Origin: CAZJYI01 sp964550025
Lineage (GTDB): Bacteria; Verrucomicrobiota; Kiritimatiellia; UBA8416; CAYOBW01
DNA length: 64,000 bases
Assembly: GCA_964550025.1 (NCBI GenBank)
Contig: CAZJYI010000007.1
Location: forward strand, 1-64,000
Reading direction: 5' to 3'
Position 1 is the stretch's first letter. Each line of letters begins with the position of its first letter. A model generated the notes under the pieces. That model was not told the origin of the DNA, did no database searches, and was given only the letters and a program-made list of their open reading frames with translations. Shown piece after piece: positions 36,247 through 44,949 of this stretch. Both the position numbers and the translations under genes were made by a program.

Positions 36247-36633
36247 CTTCTTCTCGTCAACGTCTCTGTTCAGGCTGCGGCGCGCCAGCGACGCTAGCCA
36301 GGAACCCGATGTTGGCACCTGTCCGTGTGCCTCTCCATCGCCGACGACGTTGCCGGCCTCCTCCCGAACTCCAGCGAGAACTTCGCCGAGAACTACACCG
36401 ATCCCAACTACGCCGTCAACTTTGCCGAGAACTCCGTCGAGGTAGTTCGCGGCAAAGATCACGATGTAGTTATCCGTTTCAGTTCACGGCAAAGTTCTCG
36501 GTGTAGTTCGTCTTGTTGCCCCGCGCCAACATGTTCAGTGCGGCATCCCATGTCGTGAATACCAACACAGGCGCCACGGTATTCGGTGGGAACCTACAAC
36601 CGGAGCGGGATTCGGTCAATAGGTGTGTGGCGG
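36247..36633. other. Gene-free stretch carrying a palindromic 12-bp array
   Basis: 36376-36510 is built from 12-bp units (GAGAACTTCGCC, GAGAACTACACC and variants; a few are 11, 13 or 15 bp). The left half reads in one orientation (to about 36438), the right half in the other, keeping nearly the same register. Flanks show nothing recognisable. Confidence 0.7.
36376..36510. repeat. Head-to-head 12-bp repeat array
   Basis: Five units in plus orientation (36376-36438) are followed by six in minus orientation (36439-36510). The consensus on the reading strand is about GNGAACTNNNCC. Inverted halves could form a large imperfect cruciform or hairpin. Confidence 0.75.
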
Positions 36634-38292
36634 CTACCGCGGCACGGAGACAGTGACCGTGGTGGGGCGGTTGTTGCCGGGAAAGAGGTCTTCTTCCCCG
36701 TCGATGAGGGCATGGTACGAGATGCTGACGGAACCGTCTTCGTGCAGTATGCGTTCGTCGAGATCGAACTCCCGGGCCGCGGTTTCCCCGACCCCGATAT
36801 CGTAGAAGTGTGCCGCACTGGGAACGCCGTTCATCTCGATCTGGAGGTCGACGGCACGCAGCGGTTCCGTGCCCCGGTTCTGCACGTAGAGGACAATGGC
36901 CGGCGTGCGGCTGTCCTCTGGAACATACGGGTACCCGGACGCGATGTCGTAGATGCCGGGCTGGTTGCGGTATTGCACCCGTCCGACGTCCAGGATGCCG
37001 GCGCCGAACTCGGGGTCATGTCCGGGGGCACCGACGTCGTTGGCGCAGTCGATCAACACCTGCGCCGCATCCGCCGCACTCATGTTCGGGTTCTCGGCCA
37101 GCAGCATGGCCACGGCGCCGCTGACGAACGGAACGGCCGCCGACGTGCCGCTGAACGTGACAACGTCGTTCTCCATGCCGGCGGCGTGGATGCCGACACC
37201 CGGCGCCGCCAGGTCCACCTCCGGCCCGCGATTGGCAAAGTACATGTGCCGTCCGCTGCCGTCTACCGCCGTGACCGCCAGCACGCCGGGGTACGCGGCG
37301 GGGTAGTAGACCCCCTCGATCGCGTCGTTCCCGGTTGCCGCCACAAGAATCACGTCGTTCTCCTGCGCATAGGCAACGGCGTCGCGAAGGAAGAAGCTGT
37401 CCCCGTGAGTACCGAGCGACAGGTTGATGACGTTGGCGCCGCGGTCAACCGCCTCGACAATGCCCTGTGCCAGCGTGAAGGCGTCCCCCGTGCCGTCGGC
37501 CGACATGGCTTCGATCCCCAGCAACTCCGCGCCGGGAGCCATGCCGGTGACGTCACCGCCGCGACCGCCTATCAGCGACGCCACGGCCGTTCCGTGGGCG
37601 GCGTACTCGCCTTCTGCCGCGCCCGACGGACCGAGCAGGTCCACGGTGGTCAGCCGCGTGCCGCCCAGGGCCGGGTGTGGCACAATCCCGGTGTCCACGA
37701 TCGCGACGGTAGTACCGGCACCCCACTCCGCGTTGCCTTCACCGACCCCCAGCCATCGCAGGGCCAGCTTGCCGAACCCGAGGTAGTTGTCCTCCGGCTT
37801 CCGGGGATCCTGGTCCACCGGTTTCGGGATGCGTGTCATCATGTTCGGTCCCTGCGACACCGGTGTCGGTCCTTCGGCCACGAGCCGCCGATAGGCGTCC
37901 GCGTCCCGCATTCGGATCCGCACGGCGTTGCCAAAGTCACTGACGCCGAGGATAGTCGCGCCGCGTTCCCTGGCGAGTGCAATGAACGCATCCCGGTCGC
38001 GCGCGTCGTAGAACGCCAGAATGTGTTCGCCGGGGATCACGGACTTGGGAGGCGCGGGCCGTGCCGTTGCGCCTTGGGGAACAGCGACGGGCGATACGTC
38101 ACCCACGGCTTCGACGGGCCACGGTTCACCACGGACCTCGCGCGGGAACGCCGATGGCTTGGGACGACGGCGCGCACGGCGCGCGACCGGGCGACGCGGC
38201 TCGGGAGCGTCCGCCTCGGGAGCAGGCCGCATCCACAGCCAGACGGCGATGCCGCAGAGCACCAGTACACCGATTGTGGCAATCCGTTTCAT
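36634..38292 (-). CDS. Membrane-anchored or exported S8 family serine peptidase (subtilase)
   Basis: 552 residues. An N-terminal hydrophobic segment (IATIGVLVLCGIAVWLWM) is an uncleaved anchor or signal, followed by an Arg/Pro-rich stretch and an inhibitor-like prodomain (about 95-155). The catalytic domain has the intact triad: Asp in AIVDTGI (near 197), His in AAHGTAVASL (near 231) and Ser in FSGTSAAVPF (near 382), plus the oxyanion Asn in AATGNDAIEG. A C-terminal CARDB-like beta-sandwich (about 435-552; NRGTEPLRAVDLQIE) follows. Active extracytoplasmic protease expected. Start at MKRIATIG with an AGCAGG site; upstream frame extension lacks coding features. Confidence 0.9.
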   Translation of the reverse strand: MKRIATIGVLVLCGIAVWLWMRPAPEADAPEPRRPVARRARRRPKPSAFPREVRGEPWPVEAVGDVSPVAVPQGATARPAPPKSVIPGEHILAFYDARDRDAFIALARERGATILGVSDFGNAVRIRMRDADAYRRLVAEGPTPVSQGPNMMTRIPKPVDQDPRKPEDNYLGFGKLALRWLGVGEGNAEWGAGTTVAIVDTGIVPHPALGGTRLTTVDLLGPSGAAEGEYAAHGTAVASLIGGRGGDVTGMAPGAELLGIEAMSADGTGDAFTLAQGIVEAVDRGANVINLSLGTHGDSFFLRDAVAYAQENDVILVAATGNDAIEGVYYPAAYPGVLAVTAVDGSGRHMYFANRGPEVDLAAPGVGIHAAGMENDVVTFSGTSAAVPFVSGAVAMLLAENPNMSAADAAQVLIDCANDVGAPGHDPEFGAGILDVGRVQYRNQPGIYDIASGYPYVPEDSRTPAIVLYVQNRGTEPLRAVDLQIEMNGVPSAAHFYDIGVGETAAREFDLDERILHEDGSVSISYHALIDGEEDLFPGNNRPTTVTVSVPR

Positions 38293-38469
38293 ACCTGCTT
38301 CAACGCGCGCAACGCGAAGGGCGTCACGCATACAATACGGGGAGCATACCGCAGATGTGTTCCGACCACAATCCGTATTGCCGTGGCCTGCGGACCAGCC
38401 AGCCTGCGCCCGGCAGGCGCGGGCTACATGGAACGGCATCCCCGCATCGTTTTGGGCAGACGTATCTCC

Positions 38470-38937
38470 CTACGCCAATCCCAGCGCCGCTCTCGCGTTG
38501 GGCACGGTATTCTTGGGGCTGATCTTGTACCAGGTCTCCTGGATGACGCCCTTCTCGTCAACCAGGAACGCCGAACGGATGATCCCCATGTATCTCTTCC
38601 CATACATGGATTTCTCTCCCCACACGCCGTAGGCTTCCGCCACGGCATGATCCTCGTCGGCGAGCAGTGGAAAACCGAGCGTGTACTTGGCGTCGAACTT
38701 GCCTTGTGCCTTCGGCGTGTCCGGACTGATGCCGACGGCATCGCAGCCGACTTCGCCCAGCTCCGGCAGCGCGTCGCGCACGGCGCAGGACTGGGTCGTG
38801 CAGCCTGGTGTGTTGGCCTTCGGGTAGAAGTAGATCAACAGCTTGCGCCCTTTGAAGTCCGCGATCTTCACCTCGTTCCCGTTCTGATCCTGCAACCCCA
38901 ATTCGGGCGCCTTGTCTCCAACGTTGAGTCTGGCCAT
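38470..38937 (-). CDS. bcp: Thioredoxin-dependent peroxiredoxin (Bcp/PrxQ)
   Basis: 155 residues, the usual Bcp length. It reduces peroxides via the peroxidatic Cys in ANTPGCTTQSC; a resolving Cys sits five residues later, giving the intramolecular disulfide typical of PrxQ. Other landmarks are LLIYFYPKA, GISPDTPKAQGKF and the terminal SPKNTVPNAR. Cytosolic, no signal peptide. The start at 38937 has a perfect AGGAGG seven to eight bases upstream. It stands alone between the subtilase and the repeat-protein gene with long spacers on both sides. Confidence 0.95.
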   Translation of the reverse strand: MARLNVGDKAPELGLQDQNGNEVKIADFKGRKLLIYFYPKANTPGCTTQSCAVRDALPELGEVGCDAVGISPDTPKAQGKFDAKYTLGFPLLADEDHAVAEAYGVWGEKSMYGKRYMGIIRSAFLVDEKGVIQETWYKISPKNTVPNARAALGLA

Positions 38938-39312
38938 GGATGGTCCTCCTGTTTGAGTGATACCATAGACGAGGTGCGGCACATGGCAAGAGAACAGGTT
39001 CTGTCAATCGTTCTCTTCCGCATCGTGCGCGCCGCCCGACGCAGGGCTGAAAGCCCGGCACAAGCCAGCCCAGGGCGGCGAGCCCTGGGAATCAGGAGGA
39101 GAAGACGGAATCGAGGGCTGAAAGCCCGACACAACCGTTCCCCCCGTGAGACGTCTGTCGGGCTTTCAGCCCTCGTTCGCCTATTCAGACGCGGTACCCC
39201 AACCCTGCCGGGTTGGGCTGGCCTGTGTCGGGCCTTCGGCCCTGTCCGTAGCGGAACGCGCCACGCGTTCCGATCCCCGACCCGTTGGTGTCGGAACTCT
39301 CGGCGACTTCCG
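38938..39312. other. Gene-free stretch packed with GGGCTGAAAGCCC hairpins
   Basis: Hairpin copies at 39040-39061, 39071-39088, 39112-39132 and 39155-39175, with further short palindromes at about 39199-39245. The copy at 39112-39132 and that at 39155-39175 are mutually inverted (20 of 21 positions), so they can form one larger hairpin. The GGCTGAAAGCC core also occurs at 30451-30472. No coding frame seen. Confidence 0.7.
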
Positions 39313-42300
39313 CTACTCCGTCCATGCCAGATCGACGAAGACCGGCGTCGTGCCTTCGAGCACGACGTTGGTGGAGACGAGCTCACGACCGCCGGTCTCC
39401 AGGATCACGCGCCACTCTCCCGGCCACAGGTTGTCGAACGCGAAACGCCCGCCGTTGTCGCCGCTGTCCAACCTGTCCCTCAGCACGATCCCCGAGGCCC
39501 GGTGCACGGCTTTCACTGCGTACTCGCCCGCGTCACGCACAGGAGTCCAATCCGACAGAAGCTGCCCGCTCAGTTTCGCTCCCGACCGCAAGCGAATGGA
39601 GCCGATGTCGCAGACACCGTCCACCGCGATGCCCCCGCGATGAGACCATCCGGCATCGTCTTCGTAGGCGTAAAGCTGACACTTGCCGGGGACCACGAAC
39701 GGGACGACAAAAGCGCCGCCGACTCGGGAACACCGGACTTCACGTACGGGGCGAGCATCGCCTCCGCCGACAACGTAGACGCGGGCCCACCGCGCGGTAT
39801 CCGAGTCCATGATCCTCCCCCTCAGCGCATGCGGCGGCAGGTGGACGGCCACATCGGCACCCTTGTCGGGCAGAACCGTGACCGGCTTCGGCGTCGCCCA
39901 GAGTGACTCCCGGCGCCATCCCCGGCCGGAGAGGAGTGTCAGATCGTATTTGCCCGGAGGAACGTCGGGGAAGCCGGCCATCACGGTCTCGTCGTTCACC
40001 TCGATCTCCGAGAGCCAGGGGCGTCCTTCGCAACTCGCTCCCGCCTCGACGAGCCGCAGGAGCCACTTCTCTTTCTGCGGCGCGGTCACGCCATTGGTCG
40101 CACCCCATCCCCGCAGCCGGTCGCCGTCGCTCCCGTCCCCGATCTCGATCGTAACGGACACCGGGGCCGCCCCCGGTCTCACCGGCGGCGGGGGCTCCGC
40201 CCAGTCCGGCATAACGTCGATAACGGTCGTCTCCCCACGCCGCACGGTTCCGGTCGCACCAAGCGCGTCGATGATGTCGAAGGTGACGTTGTACGACGCG
40301 TTTACGCCTACCGGTCCGGCAGGTACGTTGGTTACGCCGTAGTAGCCCTTCTCGTCAGCCTTGAAGCGCAGTGTGTCGTCCCAATCGCGTGAGTCGCGGT
40401 GGCGGATTTCACCGTCGGCAAAGGCCCACGGTTCGGGTTCTGCTTCGGGCTCGTCCGTGCGAGGCCGGTAGGGTCTGAAGACGCGCCCCGTGATCGTGCC
40501 CGAACCGGACAGCGACGGTGAAATGCCCTCAACCGACAGCACCGGCAGATTGCGCCCTTCCGGCGGAATGCGTACCGTTCGTGACGCAGACTCCAGCCCC
40601 TTGCCTGACACGGACAACGTGTAGCTGCCCGGCGCAACGTGTGCGACGCGATACGAACCGTCCGGCAATACGCGCGCACTTCGTGTGCCAAGCTCGGCCG
40701 CGCATCCGGTTTTGCGTTCCATGCCGAAGACAAGGATCTCGTCTTCCTCCACCCAGCCCGCTTCATCCTCTCGGCCCCGCCAGAAGCGGCCTTCACACTG
40801 GGGCACCAGGCTGACTGTTGCGCCCCCTTCGTGTCCCGGCGGGAACCTGACCGTGCCCGACACGGTCACCCCCCGCTGCAGTGCTACCGTCAACCGCGTT
40901 TCCGGCCGCGTGAGCAGCATGGGTGCGTGCGTCAGCGCGTAGCCGTCGGCCGAAACGGCGACCAGGTTGGTGACCGGTCCCTCCAGCTCCAGCAGGAACA
41001 AGCCCCTCGCATTCCGCACCGTTTCCCGGCATGTGCCGTATTCCTCCAGCATTGCGAGCGAGAAACGTGGCACCGGGTTGCCCTCGGGATCGACGACCTC
41101 GCCGTGTACGCGGTACTTGCGTTCGAGGACGATTTTCAGATCGGCGATCGTTTTGGCAATTGCGGCTTCGCGGTCAGCAAGGCTCTTCAGAGCCACGTTC
41201 AGGTTGGTCGAGGCCGGGGGAGGAATCGGCACCTCGCCATCGAGGAAACCGGGTGCTTCGACCATCAACCGCCCGGTTGCGCCGTAGACCTCGAAACGCC
41301 CCTCCCGGTCTGTCCCGGCTCGGCGGCCGTTGTAGCTCTCGATCCTGGCGTCGGCGAGCGGGTTGCCTTCGGAATCCGTGACAATGCCGGCGATGCGCGC
41401 GGCTTCGCTGATTCGGATTTCCTTGCGCCGGCGGAGAGGATCACCCGCCACCTGCGGCCAGTCCTTCGCGTTGCGATGCTCCGTTTCCCCGTAGCGACGG
41501 TGGTCGACCGAGATGCCGCGCCATTCCGACACCGCGTGCACGACGAAGCGCCCCTCCTTGCCTGTCGCGACCTGGCGGTGTTCGTTGGGCGACTCGCTGG
41601 GATGGTACTCGATGAGCGGCGCGACCATCGCGTTGCTGACCGGTTTGCCCGTGTCGGCATCGACGACGCGCCCCTCGACCGTCAATCCGCGCGGAAGGTG
41701 TACGGTGACGACACGCTCGGTGTTGGTCGATGTGATATCGAAGGCATAGTATCCGTATCCGCTTCCGTGGCAGAGGTAGTCGAGTGCGTCGATCTCCAGG
41801 CCGAGCTCGCAGGAGAGCGGCGCCTCGATCGTGAAGGAACCGGATGCGTTCGTGACGGCCCGAGCCAGGACCCACGGCGGGTATTCCTTCCCCTGGGGCG
41901 CGCTCAGCCGGTACTCGTAGCTGTAGCCGGTAACCGGCCGGCGGGTCTCCCCGTCGACGACGCGCACGGTCAGCGGGGCGCGCCGCAGCTTCTGCAGCGG
42001 CCAGGCGGGTGCCGCGCGGTGCCAGGTGTTGGTGTGCTGATCGACGAGCGTTCCGTCATCGCCGGCGCGGAATCGGAAGGACGTGCAGCAGGCCCGGACC
42101 TCGCGCGCACCATCCACGATCCCGACGATGCCGTCGGTCGTAGCGCCCCCGTCGTGCGTACGAACCGCGTAGTTGCTGCCGGAGAATTCGACGGCGAAAC
42201 CGCGTTTCGTGCCGTGGTGGTAGACGCCCCGCCAGGGCGCTGCGTCTCCCTTCGCCGCGCGTGCGTTCCCCGGCAGAGTTGAGAGCGCCGAGAACAATGT

Positions 42301-42330
42301 GAAAACCGTAATGAGCCGTTGCCGCTGCAT
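39313..42330 (-). CDS. Large exported protein with repeated carboxypeptidase-regulatory-like domains
   Basis: 1005 residues. A signal peptide (MQRQRLITVFTLFSALS...ARA) and a small beta domain (about 30-90) are followed by seven or eight Ig-like units of the carboxypeptidase-regulatory / CNA-B type. Recognisable unit starts are LTVRVVDGETRRPV, LTVEGRVVDADTGKPVSNA, IAGIVTDSEGNPLADA, YRVHGEVVDPEGNPVP, VTVSGTVRFPPG, GTITGRVFRPY, LRGRIMDSD and LSGQLLSDWTPV. No peptidase catalytic domain is present. It is probably a periplasmic or surface protein for carbohydrate or protein binding. SD GGAGGAGG is very strong. It sits alone, divergent from nothing, with repeats upstream of its 3' end. Confidence 0.8.
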   Translation of the reverse strand: MQRQRLITVFTLFSALSTLPGNARAAKGDAAPWRGVYHHGTKRGFAVEFSGSNYAVRTHDGGATTDGIVGIVDGAREVRACCTSFRFRAGDDGTLVDQHTNTWHRAAPAWPLQKLRRAPLTVRVVDGETRRPVTGYSYEYRLSAPQGKEYPPWVLARAVTNASGSFTIEAPLSCELGLEIDALDYLCHGSGYGYYAFDITSTNTERVVTVHLPRGLTVEGRVVDADTGKPVSNAMVAPLIEYHPSESPNEHRQVATGKEGRFVVHAVSEWRGISVDHRRYGETEHRNAKDWPQVAGDPLRRRKEIRISEAARIAGIVTDSEGNPLADARIESYNGRRAGTDREGRFEVYGATGRLMVEAPGFLDGEVPIPPPASTNLNVALKSLADREAAIAKTIADLKIVLERKYRVHGEVVDPEGNPVPRFSLAMLEEYGTCRETVRNARGLFLLELEGPVTNLVAVSADGYALTHAPMLLTRPETRLTVALQRGVTVSGTVRFPPGHEGGATVSLVPQCEGRFWRGREDEAGWVEEDEILVFGMERKTGCAAELGTRSARVLPDGSYRVAHVAPGSYTLSVSGKGLESASRTVRIPPEGRNLPVLSVEGISPSLSGSGTITGRVFRPYRPRTDEPEAEPEPWAFADGEIRHRDSRDWDDTLRFKADEKGYYGVTNVPAGPVGVNASYNVTFDIIDALGATGTVRRGETTVIDVMPDWAEPPPPVRPGAAPVSVTIEIGDGSDGDRLRGWGATNGVTAPQKEKWLLRLVEAGASCEGRPWLSEIEVNDETVMAGFPDVPPGKYDLTLLSGRGWRRESLWATPKPVTVLPDKGADVAVHLPPHALRGRIMDSDTARWARVYVVGGGDARPVREVRCSRVGGAFVVPFVVPGKCQLYAYEDDAGWSHRGGIAVDGVCDIGSIRLRSGAKLSGQLLSDWTPVRDAGEYAVKAVHRASGIVLRDRLDSGDNGGRFAFDNLWPGEWRVILETGGRELVSTNVVLEGTTPVFVDLAWTE

Positions 42331-42423
42331 GGGTGTTCCTCCTCCGTAGGGCACACCTTAGACAACGCCTCTGCGATAGCAAGTTCTTAGCGCGGTCGGC
42401 GGCATATCCGAGCGGACGCGTGC

Positions 42424-43074
42424 TTACAGCAATCGCCCCTTCTCCAGCAGGGACCGCGTATGCGTGACCTGTTGAATCAGGGAAGTATCATGGCTGACCA
42501 CGAGCAGCGATTGGGGGATATCCTGGAGCACCTTGATGACTCGGGAGCGCGCGTTGTCGTCCAGCCCGTTGGTAGGCTCGTCGAGGAGGAGTATGTCGGG
42601 TTGCATGGAAAGGACGGTTGCCAGTGCGACGAGACGCTTTTCGCCGCCCGACAGGCGATACGTGATGCGATCCTCAAAGCCGTCCAGGCCGATCCTGGCG
42701 AGCGTCTCCCGGGCGACGCGACGGGCTTCGTCGGGTGTCCGGTCCTGGTTGAGCGGACCGAACGCCACGTCTTCCAACACAGTCGGGCAGAAAAGCTGAT
42801 CGTCCGCATCCTGGAATACAAGCCCCAACTTCGCGCGGACTTCGCGAAACTCCCTTTCGTTCCGCCGCTCCCTTCCAAAGAGACACACGGTCCCCGACTG
42901 CGGCCGCAACAGGCCGGCAATGACATGCAGGAGGGTTGTCTTCCCACTGCCGTTCCCGCCGACAAGGCCCATTCTGTCGCCCGCACACAGCCGGAACGAG
43001 ACGTCCTGCAGAACAGGCCGGTCCGGCACGTAGGCGTACGAGATGCCGTTCAGATCGATCAGGGGACCATCCAC
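42424..43074 (-). CDS. nikO: Nickel/cobalt ECF transporter ATPase (NikO/CbiO)
   Basis: 216 residues, a compact ABC ATPase. Walker A GGNGSGKTT, Q-loop FQDADDQLF, signature LSGGEKRLVALA and Walker B ILLLDEPTNGLD are intact; the QDADDQL sequence is typical of ECF A-components. It powers metal uptake with the CbiM/CbiQ membrane subunits encoded upstream. The start is taken as GTG 43074, which has GGAGG five bases upstream and overlaps the CbiQ-like gene by 16 bases; the frame is open further but inside that gene. It is the last gene of the operon. Confidence 0.9.
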   Translation of the reverse strand: MDGPLIDLNGISYAYVPDRPVLQDVSFRLCAGDRMGLVGGNGSGKTTLLHVIAGLLRPQSGTVCLFGRERRNEREFREVRAKLGLVFQDADDQLFCPTVLEDVAFGPLNQDRTPDEARRVARETLARIGLDGFEDRITYRLSGGEKRLVALATVLSMQPDILLLDEPTNGLDDNARSRVIKVLQDIPQSLLVVSHDTSLIQQVTHTRSLLEKGRLL

Positions 43075-43817
43075 ATCGCCTCCAGTGCAACCAGGCAGCC
43101 GATGGCACAGGCGAAGAGCCCGGCCGCGACGGCATCCAGGGGAGTCATCCGGCACGTGTGCAACACGTAGTAGCGCCCCTGGAAACCACGGCATTTCATT
43201 GCCGCCATGATTCGGTTCGACCGCTCCAGGCTGCGCACCAGCAAGAGGCCTATCAGATATCCCAGCGACCGCAGGGTATGCCGGTTGCATCGTGGCCGAA
43301 ATGCGCGCAGCCGCATCGCGTTGCGGATACGGTGGTACTCCTGATGGATGACCTCGATGTATCGCACGGTGAACATCAGGATGTGGGTGAGCGTCGAGGG
43401 CACGCGAAGGCGGTCGAGCGCGAACCCAAGGTGCGGCGCCTCCATCGATCCCAACAACGCGGCCACAAACAAGACAACGGAGTTGGCTCGCAGAAGGATA
43501 ACGCCGGCCCGGCGAACGCCTGCATCCGTTGCGGACAGCGGGCCGACCGGGACGACCTCACGCCCGGGAAGCGAAACGGCGACCGACAGGCACAGAAGCA
43601 GGAAGAAGAGATTGAGCAGGGCCAGGCGGCGCAGCAGGCCGCGCACGGGACAGCGGGACAACGCGGCAAGCAGGACGCCCGCAACCAGGGCCGACACGAG
43701 CACAACGGGAGAACGGCTGAAGCAGATCGTGACAGCGAACGCGAACGCTGTGACAAGGCGCACGCGCGGGTCGAGGCGACCGAGGGCGTTGTCACGAGGC
43801 GTACAGAAGATGTCCAC
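43059..43817 (-). CDS. nikQ: Nickel/cobalt ECF transporter transmembrane subunit (NikQ/CbiQ)
   Basis: 252 residues with about five to six membrane segments (for instance LVTAFAFAVTICFSRSPVVLV and LLNLFFLLLCLSVAVSL). The coupling helices to the ATPase carry the expected Ala-Arg-Gly pattern: RNAMRLRAF and IMAAMKCRGFQGRYY. It is the energy-coupling T-component that joins the substrate-binding CbiM/NikM to the ATPase NikO. Three bases separate it from the M-component gene upstream, and its end overlaps nikO. Confidence 0.9.
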   Translation of the reverse strand: MDIFCTPRDNALGRLDPRVRLVTAFAFAVTICFSRSPVVLVSALVAGVLLAALSRCPVRGLLRRLALLNLFFLLLCLSVAVSLPGREVVPVGPLSATDAGVRRAGVILLRANSVVLFVAALLGSMEAPHLGFALDRLRVPSTLTHILMFTVRYIEVIHQEYHRIRNAMRLRAFRPRCNRHTLRSLGYLIGLLLVRSLERSNRIMAAMKCRGFQGRYYVLHTCRMTPLDAVAAGLFACAIGCLVALEAMWMVP

Positions 43818-43820
43818 AGC

Positions 43821-44474
43821 CTAGTCCTCCGCATCGACGGAACGGTAGTCGTCCACAATGCCCTTCGCGCCATTCCCCGTCAACAAGTCCGGACGCACTT
43901 TCGCCACGAACGATACCGCCGACCCGGTCACGACGGCCTCCACGATCATCACCGGCACGTGCGCGGCGAGGACGGCGGCGGCGGCGGTCAGAAACCCCCG
44001 CCCGGACAACAGCAGGCACACGCTCATCATGACACCGGCTCCGAGAACGCCGGCGGCACCACCGGCTGCCCCCAGCACAAAGGCCGTGTGAGCGGACGGC
44101 GCACGCCGCAGATGCCGCCCGAACAGACCGTAGCATACCAGGGCGGGCAATCCCATGTTCAGTACGTTCGCCCCCAGCGAGACGAAGCCACCGAAATGAA
44201 ACAGGACGGTCTGCAACAACAAGGCAACGGCAAGAGCTGGAAAAGCCGACCACCCAAGTAGCAGACCCGCGAGACCGTTGAGCAGAAGATGGGCGCTGGC
44301 AACACCAACGGGCACGTGGATCAACGAACCGACGAAGAACAGCGCAGCCAGGATTCCCACGCGGGGCACGTCGTCCGCATCTACTTTCCTAACACCGACG
44401 GCAACGCCGACCGTCGCCAGAACGGCAGTCGCCGCGACAACCGGAGCCGTGAGAATGCCATCCGCAATGTGCAT
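43821..44474 (-). CDS. nikM: Nickel/cobalt ECF substrate-specific subunit (NikM/CbiM)
   Basis: 217 residues. The N-terminus MHIADGIL is diagnostic: after processing, the amino group, His2 and a conserved internal His (HVPVG) bind Ni(II) or Co(II) in characterised CbiM/NikM proteins. Six to seven membrane segments follow, with the family motif NGLAGLLLG and ASAHLLLNG. Start at 44474, the only option compatible with MHIADG; GGGAGG lies eight bases upstream. Presence of the NikK/NikL-type partners upstream favours nickel over cobalt, but this is inference. Confidence 0.92.
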   Translation of the reverse strand: MHIADGILTAPVVAATAVLATVGVAVGVRKVDADDVPRVGILAALFFVGSLIHVPVGVASAHLLLNGLAGLLLGWSAFPALAVALLLQTVLFHFGGFVSLGANVLNMGLPALVCYGLFGRHLRRAPSAHTAFVLGAAGGAAGVLGAGVMMSVCLLLSGRGFLTAAAAVLAAHVPVMIVEAVVTGSAVSFVAKVRPDLLTGNGAKGIVDDYRSVDAED

Positions 44475-44490
44475 CCGGGAGCCTCCCGTA

Positions 44491-44949
44491 TCAAGTGTCC
44501 GAGCCGGAAAAAGATGCCTTGCGGTGGCCGGCAAACAAGGCCCACAGGCCAAAGATCCCGAAAAGGAGGGCGACGCCAACGATGGCGCGGTGCAAGGGGT
44601 CCACGGCAACAGCCGTTTCGGCAGGTGCCGACGCTCCAGCCTCGATCAGAACACGGGCCGTCACCTTGTGCCCCATTCCGTCATCCACGGTCACGGTCCA
44701 TGTCCCGTTGGTGTCGGGCAGGAAAGCGAACCCCCCGTTGCGATCGGTCGTTCCCGTCTGAAAGGCGCCTTCGCCACCACCGGGCGCGGAAACGGTAACG
44801 TCACAGAACGCCATCGGACTGCCGTTGTCGTAGGCAGCCCGAACAGCCGTCCCTTCTTCGGAACGTCTGTGATGTACACCGTGCGCCAGGGCAGGGCCGG
44901 TCGCGGCCACGATAGTAACCGTGATGACTTTCAGGGCGAAAGGTCTCAT
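44491..44949 (-). CDS. nikL: NikL-like accessory membrane protein of the nickel transporter
   Basis: 152 residues. A signal peptide (MRPFALKVITVTIVAATGPALA) leads to a His-rich start (HGVHHRR), a small Ig/carboxypeptidase-regulatory-like domain (about 40-100; TDRNGGFAFLPDTNGTWTVTV) and one C-terminal TM (AIVGVALLFGIFGLWALFA). This is the layout of NikL, an extra component in Nik ECF systems. The N-terminal His residues after cleavage may collect metal. SD AAGGAG five bases before the ATG; the start overlaps the stop of the NikK-like gene (ATGA). Confidence 0.75.
   Translation of the reverse strand: MRPFALKVITVTIVAATGPALAHGVHHRRSEEGTAVRAAYDNGSPMAFCDVTVSAPGGGEGAFQTGTTDRNGGFAFLPDTNGTWTVTVDDGMGHKVTARVLIEAGASAPAETAVAVDPLHRAIVGVALLFGIFGLWALFAGHRKASFSGSDT

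Noticed and set aside
36325..36558. Small open frame with NFAENY-like peptide repeats
   Set aside because: The repeat is explained by 12-bp DNA units that reverse orientation midway, so the peptide pattern holds only in the first half.
36586..39906. Very long plus-strand open frame of about 1100 codons
   Set aside because: It is antisense to the subtilase, Bcp and part of the giant repeat protein, all of which have clear motifs; high GC creates long antisense frames.
40639..42282. Plus-strand open frame of about 550 codons
   Set aside because: Antisense to the carboxypeptidase-regulatory-like repeat protein; no recognisable domain.
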